DNA from: Poriferisodalis sp965221945
Lineage (GTDB): Bacteria > Actinomycetota > Acidimicrobiia > Acidimicrobiales > Poriferisodalaceae
DNA: 64,000 nt
Assembly (NCBI RefSeq): GCF_965221945.1
Contig: NZ_OZ244925.1
Location: 1,984,001-2,048,000 of the forward strand
Direction: 5' to 3'
The notes beneath the pieces are model-generated. The model ran no database searches. It was given only the letters and a program-made list of their open reading frames with translations, and was not told the DNA's origin. Below are positions 49,772 through 57,039 of the stretch, piece after piece; positions within the stretch are counted from its first letter, which is position 1, and every line of letters begins with the position of its first letter. The translations under genes and the position numbers were made by a program.

Positions 49772-50693
49772 CGAAACCCCCGCGTTGCGGCATCGCTGCC
49801 GACGCGCTTCCGACCGTGTCAGCCCCGATGTCAGGAGGCCAGCCCCCGCCGGTCAGCATCGCCTCCACGACAACCGCGACGCCCTCGGATTCATTGCTCG
49901 GTGCGACAAGGTCGGCCACGGCACGCACCTGCGGCGGAGCATTGGACATTGCGACCGAGCGACCCGCCCAGCGCAGCATGTCAATGTCGTTCAACCCGTC
50001 GCCGAATGCCACTACGTCGGCCGGTTTGATGCCGTAGCGCTGGCACACAATCTCCAGCCCGGTCGACTTGTTCACCCCGGCGGCGGCAATCTCGGCGAGG
50101 TCGAGGCCCGACGGTCGGATCTCGGTGCCCAGCGGCATCTCCGGTGCCAGCTCGCCAACGGCGGTCATCATCTCGGTGCCCGGCGTTTCGACCAACCACG
50201 TCAGCACGGGTCCGTCGACGGCGGCAATGGCGTCATCCACTCGGTCGATCCGCAGATCGGCCGCAAGCCCAGCCGGCATGTCTGGCACGAAGTTGTGCTC
50301 CCACAGATGCCGACCATCGGCCATGTCCAGCCCCAATCGCACCTCCGGCAGGAGCTTGCGAGCAATCTCCGCCGCCTCGATGGCCTCAGTGTGGGTCATG
50401 GATCGGTCTGCCACCTGCTCTGATGCCCGGGCGTCCATCACCACTGCGCCGTTGAGGCAGACGGCGTACGACATCCCGCGAGCGCGCCGCGCCAACGGCT
50501 CGACCTGGGGCCAGGGACGGCCGGTCGCGATCACGGTCATAACACCGGCGGCGTCCAGCGCGTCCAGCGCATCGACCGTCCGAGGAGTCGGCATGCCGCT
50601 GCGACCGATCAGTGTGCCGTCGATGTCGAACGCCGCGAGCCGCGGCAAGCCAACCCGAGGGGCCGTCGGGCTGACGGAGGGTGCGCTGCTCAT
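49764..50693 (-). CDS. HAD-superfamily phosphatase, Cof subfamily
   Basis: 309 aa. HAD motif I is LAAFDIDGTLIGRSG, motif II VMTVIATGRPW, motif III Lys in GVNKSTGLEIVCQRYGIKPA, and motif IV VVAFGDGLNDIDMLRWAGRS. The C2 cap inserted between motifs II and III is typical of Cof hydrolases, which act on sugar phosphates or cofactors. The start is the ATG at 50693, 7 nt after TACCGT. Confidence 0.88.
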   Translation of the reverse strand: MSSAPSVSPTAPRVGLPRLAAFDIDGTLIGRSGMPTPRTVDALDALDAAGVMTVIATGRPWPQVEPLARRARGMSYAVCLNGAVVMDARASEQVADRSMTHTEAIEAAEIARKLLPEVRLGLDMADGRHLWEHNFVPDMPAGLAADLRIDRVDDAIAAVDGPVLTWLVETPGTEMMTAVGELAPEMPLGTEIRPSGLDLAEIAAAGVNKSTGLEIVCQRYGIKPADVVAFGDGLNDIDMLRWAGRSVAMSNAPPQVRAVADLVAPSNESEGVAVVVEAMLTGGGWPPDIGADTVGSASAAMPQRGGFDG

Positions 50694-50798
50694 GTCCTGC
50701 ACGGTAGAGGGCCGGTGTGACAGTCATCGTCAGCGGTGGGGCCTGGTGTTTGACTCGCGGTGCAGAAGCCTCGATGCCGGCCGAAGCCGGTCGTGCGG

Positions 50799-51146
50799 CT
50801 ATTTCGCAGGCGGCGATTCCTTGGGTCCGTCCAGAATCGTTCCGACCAATGTCGGCACGCTCTTCTCCAATGTTTCCCACAGCGCCTCACGGTCGACCTT
50901 GTGGTACTCGTGCGTGATGAGCGTGCGAAATCTTCGGATCTGTCTCCACGGCACATCGGGATACCGGGCGATCGTCTCGTCCGAGAGCTTGGAGGCGGCT
51001 TCGCCGATGATGTGCAAAGCGCGCTCCGCGGTGGGAATGTTCTTCCAGTCGTCGAGGAATGCCTGCCTGCCCTCGGCGGCGACTCTGCCTGCGATCTCGG
51101 CTGCTTTGAGGATGCCGCCGATGCGCTCGGAGTCGCTGCGGCTCAT
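50799..51146 (-). CDS. hepT: HepT-like toxin (DUF86)
   Basis: 115 aa, all helical. The HepT RNase motif R-x4-H-x-Y is in FRTLITHEYHKVDREALWET; the rest (IPTAERALHIIGEAASKLSD; YPDVPWRQIRRFR) is typical DUF86. It pairs with the nucleotidyltransferase MntA, which in studied cases inactivates HepT by adding AMP to the motif tyrosine. The start overlaps the mntA stop by 4 bp. Confidence 0.9.
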   Translation of the reverse strand: MSRSDSERIGGILKAAEIAGRVAAEGRQAFLDDWKNIPTAERALHIIGEAASKLSDETIARYPDVPWRQIRRFRTLITHEYHKVDREALWETLEKSVPTLVGTILDGPKESPPAK

Positions 51147-51433
51147 AGCGTGATCGCTTCCTCCAGCATCGAGTCATAGGGAGGCTCGAGAGCGCGCACT
51201 GAGCAGACGTCGACCTCGCATCCGAGCAGGTCGATGAGGTCAAGCTCCAGCCCGGCGATGTCCAAGAGTGTCGTTCCTGGGGCGAACTCGCATACGAAGT
51301 CGCAGTCGCTGTCCGGTCCGTCGGTGCCACGTGCGACCGATCCAGTCAACGCGATCGACGACGCGTTGTTCCGGGTTGCCGCCACTCGGATTGCCTCACG
51401 GTGGCGATGAAGGATCGCATCACGGCGAGACAT
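51143..51433 (-). CDS. mntA: MntA-like antitoxin nucleotidyltransferase
   Basis: 96 aa minimal nucleotidyltransferase. The GS-x10-D-x-D site is IALTGSVARGTDGPDSDCDF, with a third acidic residue near LGCEVDVCSV. It is the AMP-transferring antitoxin of HepT. TACGCT ends 6 nt before the ATG, so the operon is probably leaderless with mntA first. Confidence 0.9.
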   Translation of the reverse strand: MSRRDAILHRHREAIRVAATRNNASSIALTGSVARGTDGPDSDCDFVCEFAPGTTLLDIAGLELDLIDLLGCEVDVCSVRALEPPYDSMLEEAITL

Positions 51434-51439
51434 GGACCC

Positions 51440-51445
51440 AGCGTA
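51440..51445 (-). promoter_or_regulatory. -10 box of leaderless mntA-hepT promoter
   Basis: TACGCT, then GGGTCC, then the ATG at 51433. Confidence 0.5.
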
Positions 51446-51518
51446 ACGTCGGCCGGGTCACGGCTGGGCTCAAGACTGACTCAGCCTGCGGTTGCCCTCT
51501 AACGCTTCTCGAATACCT

Positions 51519-51609
51519 CTCGGGCGGTGGCTCGTGCTCGGACGGGCCGGGGTTGCGCTTGCCCCAGGTGTGGTTATGGGCTGCGGGCGGTGGCTGGTGC
51601 TCGGGCGGG
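51519..51609 (-). repeat. Imperfect GC-rich direct repeat behind the HNH gene
   Basis: A unit of about 33 bp (GGGCGGTGGCTSGTGCTCGG...) occurs near 51519 and again near 51577, straddling the stop of the HNH gene. In one minus-strand frame both copies encode PARPSTSHRP, so the gene's end may have expanded by repeat slippage. Confidence 0.5.
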
Positions 51610-52902
51610 CCGGCTGGTGTTGTGGGGTTCTGGCGGCAGCAGCCGGGGGCGGCCGTCGGGTGGGGTGTGGATATGGCGGTCGTGTTGGTGCAGGTCCAAG
51701 TGGCACGGCTCGCACATCGACGCCAGATTGGGAATCTCGGTGAGGCCGCCGTTCTCGAAATAGTCGATGTGGTGAGCTTGAGTGTGCTCGCTGGTGAGCT
51801 CACAGCCGATGCAGCCCCCGTCGCGGACAGCAAGCACGAGCCGCTGGGCGTCGCTGGCGTTGCGAGCGCGACCCAGGGCCAGCTCGGACCAGTCGGCCTT
51901 GAACACGGCAGGCAACACCTTTGCGTCAACGGCGTGCTCAGCGAGCATCCGCGCTGACAGCGGCGTGCCGTCGTCAAGGCGGGGGTTGGCGAGCCGATCG
52001 TTCACGATGTCGTAGTCAGCCACGATCACCAGGCTCGTGTTCGCCCGCCGCACCTTGGCGGAGCCGGTGATGAGTGAGCCGATCGCATCGGCAGCGAGCT
52101 GAGCACTCGTCGGCTCGATGTCGCTGCCGAGGCTGCCGTCGACGTCGATGCCGGCACGGCCGGTGCCGCTGGCGTCATCGGTGGCGCGGCGGCGCAGCGT
52201 TCGCATCGCGGCTTGGATCGTCGCGTTGAGGTGACGGCCAGTGATGAAATCGAACGTGGCCCACAGATGCCACATGCCGTCAGCGCCCAGCCGCATCGAT
52301 CCCGAGCGCTCGGCGCGCTGCAACTCGAGCTCCGCGTCGACCGGGCCAAGTCCCTTCGCAGTGGACTCTGCCTCAATATCCGCGTACACCTGCTGGCTCA
52401 CATAAGCAAACGGGTGACGCGCAACCGTGTCAGAGGGATACGCCCCGCACAGCTCCAAGAACTCTTCTTCGCTGCGACGATGCTTCTTAGGAGCCTCCCG
52501 TGCGATCACCTTCGCGTGAGACGTCTGGATCTCCCCGCACTTGAGCGCATCGAGCGTGGCGGTCATGTCGTGCTCGACGAGGCTCTCGGCGAGCCGGGCT
52601 TCGGTGCGTGCCTGAGGGCCGTTCATGCGGGTCAGCTCCCGCAACTGGTACGCCGCAGACTGAGCGCCATTGCGTGACGCCAGCTCACCCAAAGCCGCGA
52701 GATACTCCCCCTCGATACGGTTCCGCTCAGCCACCAGACCCACGACCCGGTCCATCAGATCGCCAGCACTGAGCTCGCACAGATTCACATCGGCAACGTC
52801 GTCGAACGCAGCGTCGACACCGTCGCCGTCGCCGGTCGAGTTGACTGTGCCGTCAGCCGATCCGTTGCCGTAACTGCGATGCACAGGCGGGTTGATGAAC
52901 AT
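51574..52902 (-). CDS. DUF222-like HNH endonuclease-like protein
   Basis: 442 aa. The helical N-terminal part (LVGLVAERNRIEGEYLAALG; ELTRMNGPQARTEARLAESL; GEIQTSHAKVIAREAPKKHR) and DGMWHLWATFDFITGRHLNA are DUF222/13E12-like. The HNH reads AVRDGGCIGCELTSEHTQAH, HIDYFENGGLTEIPNLASMC and EPCHLDLHQHD. The ATG at 52902 is chosen because TATGCT ends 6 nt upstream. No SOS-like box was seen here, in contrast to the copy at 32285. These proteins are thought to be nucleases of repeat or mobile origin. Confidence 0.86.
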   Translation of the reverse strand: MFINPPVHRSYGNGSADGTVNSTGDGDGVDAAFDDVADVNLCELSAGDLMDRVVGLVAERNRIEGEYLAALGELASRNGAQSAAYQLRELTRMNGPQARTEARLAESLVEHDMTATLDALKCGEIQTSHAKVIAREAPKKHRRSEEEFLELCGAYPSDTVARHPFAYVSQQVYADIEAESTAKGLGPVDAELELQRAERSGSMRLGADGMWHLWATFDFITGRHLNATIQAAMRTLRRRATDDASGTGRAGIDVDGSLGSDIEPTSAQLAADAIGSLITGSAKVRRANTSLVIVADYDIVNDRLANPRLDDGTPLSARMLAEHAVDAKVLPAVFKADWSELALGRARNASDAQRLVLAVRDGGCIGCELTSEHTQAHHIDYFENGGLTEIPNLASMCEPCHLDLHQHDRHIHTPPDGRPRLLPPEPHNTSRPARAPATARSP

Positions 52903-52908
52903 AGATAA

Positions 52909-52914
52909 AGCATA
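52909..52914 (-). promoter_or_regulatory. -10 box, leaderless start of the second HNH gene
   Basis: TATGCT, then TTATCT, then ATG. Confidence 0.5.
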
Positions 52915-52986
52915 CACTTGTACGTCATCAATTGCAAACACTCGCGCGCTTCAATTTCAGTGAATCTTCGAGAATGGAGGCGAGAA

Positions 52987-53247
52987 ATGGGTCCACGGCA
53001 AATTGGTCGTAGCTCAATTCATATGTGCGTCAAAATGTGGCTCTCAAAGGATCGAAAGTGCTTCAGCGAAAGCCAGACGATGGCGCACGACCCCAGGGCA
53101 TTCGTTTACGCGATGAACTGGATGTCGCGAATAACCAGACTTGATGGCGATCACCGAGACATTGACAACTCACTGAACTTGCGCGACAACCGAGCTGCAT
53201 GTGAATACGCCAGCGAGTCGCCGCCACTCACAGCTGAACCCCCATAG
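52987..53247 (+). CDS. Small hypothetical ORF in a low-GC patch
   Basis: 86 aa from the ATG at 52987 (MGPRQIGRSSIHMCVKMWLS) to SESPPLTAEPP. A good ribosome site (GGAGG, 6-7 nt upstream) and a strong hairpin 34 bp after the stop support expression. Base composition is near 50% G+C against about 65% around it, suggesting transfer. I recognise no family, and the codon use is not typical of the neighbours, so it may be non-coding. Confidence 0.35.
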   Translation: MGPRQIGRSSIHMCVKMWLSKDRKCFSESQTMAHDPRAFVYAMNWMSRITRLDGDHRDIDNSLNLRDNRAACEYASESPPLTAEPP

Positions 53248-53280
53248 ACCATCTCAATACTTTACTTCACAGTCTTGATT

Positions 53281-53322
53281 CAGGCCCGCCACCCCGTGCT
53301 CGGAGAAGGGGTGGCGGGCCTG
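53281..53322. terminator. Strong hairpin, likely transcription terminator
   Basis: A perfect 15-bp inverted repeat: CAGGCCCGCCACCCC (53281-53295) and its complement at 53308-53322, with a 12-nt loop. There is no long T run on either side. It lies between convergent features, the small plus-strand ORF and the minus-strand gene ending at 53364, and could serve both. Confidence 0.6.
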
Positions 53323-53363
53323 TTAGAGCTGTTCTGCTACCAGTTGAGGCTATGAGGCTTTAT

Positions 53364-54053
53364 TCACTTCCACCTTTCGTGTATCGGGTGGTCAGGGTGG
53401 AAACACAAAGCTTCATTGCCGTATTTCTCGGGGTCGATTGACGGGATCCAACCGTCAGAACACATCAGGGAGTGAATCAGATCTGTGAAAGCACTACAGC
53501 TATAGCCTCTGCATTGTCCGGCTCTCTTGTCGAACTCGCAGCCGCAGAAATCAGATTGCATCTGAATCAACTTCTGAGTGTCTTCAGGATCTTCGCATTC
53601 CTTATATGCAGAGTTTGTGGTGTCGTAGTATCCACATTCTTCAACCAGCTTGAGAGTTGCTTCCTGATGCGCTATCCAAGAAGAATTCAAAGCAACAGGC
53701 TCTGGAAAAACTTCCTCTTCCTCCTCGGGCTCGGAAGTACCGCCATTGCTCCCTTCCTCAGGGTCTTCGACAGAGGTCTCCTCTTCCTCATCGGTCACGG
53801 AGCCGGTCTCGTCAGGTTGAGTAGTAGCTCGTGCAGTGCTGGTCGTCGGCACTGTCTCGACTGCTTGGGAGGTGGCCGTCTCGGCTTGCTCACTCAATGT
53901 GGCCGGAGCCACGATTGTCGGAGCTGGGTCGGGCTGGGTGGTCGTAGCAAGAGGCTCAGTGGCAGCCGGCGCGGTCGGCACGGGCGACCCTCGGGCTGCA
54001 TCGACTTCACTGCTCCCCGACGACCGCGTAACCACCACAGCGACTACAGCCAC
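53364..54053 (-). CDS. Membrane-anchored Cys-rich extracellular protein
   Basis: 229 aa from the GTG at 54053. The hydrophobic start (MAVVAVVVTRSS) continues in frame upstream as KIVLAGVVAAAVAVAVV, so the TM helix is cut by the start choice. The frame reaches a TGA at about 54099-54101 without an earlier ATG/GTG/TTG. A long Thr/Pro/Glu stalk (EEEETSVEDPEEGSNGGTSE) follows, then an about 100-residue domain with eight Cys (LKLVEECGYYDTTNSAYKEC; SDFCGCEFDKRAGQCRGYSC; LMCSDGWIPS; EALCFHPDH). The domain has low G+C. The function is unknown; disulphides suggest it lies outside the membrane. Confidence 0.6.
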   Translation of the reverse strand: MAVVAVVVTRSSGSSEVDAARGSPVPTAPAATEPLATTTQPDPAPTIVAPATLSEQAETATSQAVETVPTTSTARATTQPDETGSVTDEEEETSVEDPEEGSNGGTSEPEEEEEVFPEPVALNSSWIAHQEATLKLVEECGYYDTTNSAYKECEDPEDTQKLIQMQSDFCGCEFDKRAGQCRGYSCSAFTDLIHSLMCSDGWIPSIDPEKYGNEALCFHPDHPIHERWK

Positions 54054-54301
54054 GGCGACCGCTGCGGCAACAACACCCGCAAGAACGATCTTCCCCGCGG
54101 CTCAGCTGCCCTTGCTCGCAGCATTCACAGGTCCCCGCCGCGACGTTCGTGTCGACTGATACCTGCGCATCCTGCCCGCCACCGCTCTCGCCTATCGCCA
54201 GCCACGCAGCCGGCTCAGCGCTGCCGGCATGCTCAGATGAGCAAGCCTAATTCTGTGGCGTGACCATCACGGGGTGGGGGGGGCATGTTCTTAGAGGCCG
54301 C

Positions 54302-54423
54302 GCGGATAGGTGACGTCTCGGAAAGTTGCTGTCACGCTCTCTTTGTGCAAATTTGCCGTCTCTGGCGGCATTTCTGCGCAAAGTCCAGGACATCGGGGCT
54401 GCCGGACACTGCCGCCTATCCGC
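54302..54423. repeat. 122-bp palindromic repeat element, copy 1
   Basis: It begins GCGGATAGG and ends CCTATCCGC, a perfect 9-bp terminal inverted repeat. Inside, TTTGTGCAAATTTGCCG pairs imperfectly with CGGCATTTCTGCGCAAA around a short loop, so most of the element can fold into one hairpin. An inverted copy of the same length lies at 59142-59263, about 88% identical. It encodes nothing. MITE-like or a mobile structured repeat. Confidence 0.75.
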
Positions 54424-54431
54424 TAAGGCTC

Positions 54432-55376
54432 TCAGTCCAAGAATTCAGCAGTGGCAGTAGCTGTCTGAAGCAGGCGGTCTGAGTCGCCGGCCGTCTCGAA
54501 GATGCGGGTGCGGCTGGTCACCACATGGCCGGTTCGGGCCAACACCTCGCCGTCGACGCGAAACGGCCCGCCACGTGCCGGCGCCAGGTAGTGCATGTCT
54601 GCGAACACACAACGGGCCCGGCGCCCGCCCCCATCGCACATCCCAGCCAGATGTGTCGCCATGACCTCGGCAACCACGATCGAAGCCCCGCCTTGCAACG
54701 AGCCGAACGAGTTGCGGATGCGGTTGTGCATCGGCAGCTCGATGCGCGGCTCGCCGGGCACCGGCGAGATGCGCAAGTAGTCGTCCAGCGGCGGCCGGGG
54801 GTTCACCTCGTGATCTTCTCGGTAGTGGACGGTGTTGTCTCGTGCCGTCGAATCCACCACCGGCGTGTCGTCGCGGCGGGGCAGCCGTGCGTACGTACAC
54901 GTCGAGCGTGCGATTTCCGTTCCGGCCTCGTCGGTTACCGAGGTCTCGGTGACCACCTGGTTGCGCCCGATTCGCAGCGGCGAGCACCGGGCGGTCACCA
55001 CCGAACCCTGTGCCCGTGCTGCAAGCACCGTCGACAGGTGCAGCGTGGCGGACCAGTCCGGAGACACCACGAGGACGGCGTGGTGACCGGCCACCGAGTC
55101 AACCAAGGTAGCGACTGCGCCGAGCCGCAGCCAGCCCCCCTCGGTCAGCGGACCGTCGGCCAGATCGTCCAAGATCGGCATCGTCGCGGTGAGCGAACCG
55201 TCGGACGACATCTGGTGGCTGAGACGCAGATGTCGCAGAATGTGGTTCTGAGGCGGGTAGCGGACCGGCTGCTCGCTCCCTCGATCGCCGGCGGACCCAA
55301 CGCCGCCTTGTGGCTGATCGCCGGGCTGACCAGTGCGGGCTGGCCGGCCCGAAGGTGACGCCGCTGCTGCGCTCAT
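54432..55376 (-). CDS. Double-hotdog thioesterase-like protein
   Basis: 314 aa. Two hotdog repeats: the first around LTEGGWLRLGAVATLVDSVA and then GHHAVLVVSPDWSATLHLST. The second is around RIRNSFGSLQGGASIVVAEV then MATHLAGMCDGGGRRARCVF and ADMHYLAPARGGPFRVDGEV. This tandem arrangement is seen in acyl-CoA thioesterases and MaoC-related proteins of actinobacteria. The ATG at 55376 overlaps the coaE stop (ATGA). The 3' end lies 9 bp from palindromic element copy 1. Confidence 0.8.
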   Translation of the reverse strand: MSAAAASPSGRPARTGQPGDQPQGGVGSAGDRGSEQPVRYPPQNHILRHLRLSHQMSSDGSLTATMPILDDLADGPLTEGGWLRLGAVATLVDSVAGHHAVLVVSPDWSATLHLSTVLAARAQGSVVTARCSPLRIGRNQVVTETSVTDEAGTEIARSTCTYARLPRRDDTPVVDSTARDNTVHYREDHEVNPRPPLDDYLRISPVPGEPRIELPMHNRIRNSFGSLQGGASIVVAEVMATHLAGMCDGGGRRARCVFADMHYLAPARGGPFRVDGEVLARTGHVVTSRTRIFETAGDSDRLLQTATATAEFLD

Positions 55377-55999
55377 GCGGCACGCTCGTCCGCAAGACTG
55401 CGCAGAGCGTCCCACAGCTGCCTTGCCGCATCGGCCAATTCGTCGGTGCCGCCACCGTTACCGATGACGAAGTTCGACGCTTCGCGCCGTTGGTCATCGG
55501 TGGCTTGAGAGGCCAAGCGGGCCTTGGCGTCGTCGGCTGTCATGCCGCGGCCCGTGAGTCGTTGCAGTCGTACATCGGGCGGCGCTTCGACCGTCACCAC
55601 TACTTCATAGGGAAACCGAGTGTCGCGGCCCAATGTGCTCTCCACCAACACCGCCATGTCAAGCACGACGACATCAGCTACGCCCTTTGCCGCAATCGTC
55701 TCGATCCGCTCGTCAAGGAGGTCGTTGATGGCGGGGTGGCTGATCTCGTTGAGAGCCGCGAGCTCCGAAGGATCGTTGAACACGATCGCGGCGAGCGCCG
55801 GCCGGTCGATGCCTCCATCAGGTCCGCGCAGGTGGTCGCCGAATCGCTCGACTACCGGTTCGACCGCCGATCCCCCTGGGACGATGATCTCGAGGCCCAG
55901 GCCGTCCACGTCCACGACAGCCGCTCCGTGGAAGGAAAGCAATTCCGCGACGGTGCTCTTGCCCGCGCCGATCCCCCCAGTCAGCCCGACGATCAGCAC
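55373..55999 (-). CDS. coaE: Dephospho-CoA kinase
   Basis: 208 aa. The last step of coenzyme A synthesis. P-loop VLIVGLTGGIGAGKSTVAEL, GAAVVDVDGLGLEIIVPGGS (substrate loop, usually DAD), HPAINDLLDERIETIAAKGV, VVVLDMAVLVESTLGR and the LID region RLQRLTGRGMTADDAKARLA. The GTG at 55999 is chosen; a purine-rich AGGGGGTC lies 4-10 nt upstream. The sequence before it is a run of 29-bp repeats that look like copies of the coaE start region. Confidence 0.92.
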   Translation of the reverse strand: MLIVGLTGGIGAGKSTVAELLSFHGAAVVDVDGLGLEIIVPGGSAVEPVVERFGDHLRGPDGGIDRPALAAIVFNDPSELAALNEISHPAINDLLDERIETIAAKGVADVVVLDMAVLVESTLGRDTRFPYEVVVTVEAPPDVRLQRLTGRGMTADDAKARLASQATDDQRREASNFVIGNGGGTDELADAARQLWDALRSLADERAA

Positions 56000-56009
56000 A
56001 GCGACCCCC

Positions 56010-56156
56010 TGGGAGCGACAATCAACACAGCGACCCGGCGGGAGCGACAATCAACACAGCGACCCGGCGGGAGCGACAATCAACACAGCGACCCGGCGGG
56101 AGCGACAATCAGCACAGCGACCCGGCGGGAGCGACGATCAGCACAGCGACCCGGCG
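56010..56156 (-). repeat. 29-bp tandem repeats upstream of coaE, about 5 copies
   Basis: On the plus strand the unit GGGAGCGACAATCAACACAG plus CGACCCGGC starts at 56010, 56039, 56068, 56097 and 56126, an exact 29-bp period; the later copies have G for A at one or two places. The minus-strand unit contains GGGTCGCTGTG-TGAT-GTC, almost the same as the coaE start GGGTCGCTGTGCTGATCGTC. There are no spacers. Confidence 0.9.
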
Positions 56157-56163
56157 GCCGGGG

Positions 56164-56943
56164 CTAGGCCGTGCGGCGGTTCGCTGCGTCGGTCGGAGGA
56201 CCGGCAAAGGCCTGCGCAATATCCATCCAGCCCACCGCCAGGGGACCTTGAATCTCAAGATCGGTCTCGGAGTGGTGGCGACGCTGGGTCACCGCCAGGC
56301 AGAATTCGTAGGCGTCGCCGCTCACCTTGTCGACAGCGTCTTGCGGCCCCCAGGTCCACACAGCTCCACTCGGGGCATCAAGTTCTACCCGTACCGGTCC
56401 GGCGGGCACCTCAAGGCCCCGGTTCATGTAGCTCCAGCCGCGGGTGCTCACCCCAATGTGCGCTACATGGCGCAGCCGATCGGTGCGGGGCAGCTCCCGG
56501 CCGTGGGTGTCGGCGACGTCGTGCCCGTGCGACCACGTCTCCATGAGTCGGGCGGTGACAAACGACAGGGCGCCCATCGAGGGGCCGAACCACGGAATCC
56601 GGTCCTTGGGGTCCAGCGGCCGAACCGCCGCCACCATCTTGGCTCGCTCCGTGCACAGCCAGTCCCAGATCTGCGCACCGGACATGGAAGCAAAGTCGAT
56701 TCCCGCTGCCGTGTGCAGATCCATCTCGCCCCGCGCGGCTGCGGCCGTGAAGCCACCAAAGCCCTCGGGATCGACGACGGCGACTGTCGCCACCCAATCG
56801 GTCATGCCCAAATGCACCATCGTCTCTCGACTGTCCCAGCCCTCCGCTGGCGTGGGCAGGCGCCATTGCTCTTCGCTGATGTCGGTGACCACGTCACCGA
56901 GCGCTTCGGTCTCAGCTTGAAGGTCGTCGCAGATCCCGTCCAT
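56164..56943 (-). CDS. DinB-like metal-binding protein, mycothiol-enzyme family (TIGR03084-type)
   Basis: 259 aa. The N-terminal four-helix bundle has LQAETEALGDVVTDISEEQW, RLPTPAEGWDSRETMVHLGM and LMETWSHGHDVADTHGRELP. The His residues (MVHLG, WSHGHD) are those that bind metal in mycothiol-dependent maleylpyruvate isomerase-like proteins. The C-terminal half (RVELDAPSGAVWTWGPQDAV) is a sterol-carrier-like or MDMPI C-terminal domain. mshC in this window shows that mycothiol should be made. A TAGGGT box lies 8 nt upstream. Confidence 0.8.
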   Translation of the reverse strand: MDGICDDLQAETEALGDVVTDISEEQWRLPTPAEGWDSRETMVHLGMTDWVATVAVVDPEGFGGFTAAAARGEMDLHTAAGIDFASMSGAQIWDWLCTERAKMVAAVRPLDPKDRIPWFGPSMGALSFVTARLMETWSHGHDVADTHGRELPRTDRLRHVAHIGVSTRGWSYMNRGLEVPAGPVRVELDAPSGAVWTWGPQDAVDKVSGDAYEFCLAVTQRRHHSETDLEIQGPLAVGWMDIAQAFAGPPTDAANRRTA

Positions 56944-57039
56944 GACGGTGGACCCTACCCGCGCCCCTCAGTGTGATTCTGGGGTGCCAGGGACCTGCGC
57001 TGGGCCGATGCGCAGCGGCAGATGAGTAACTTGCGCTCG

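Noticed and set aside
56010..56156. 29-bp periodic repeat as a CRISPR array
   Set aside because: The repeats are back to back with no spacers, match the adjacent coaE start, and no cas genes are present.
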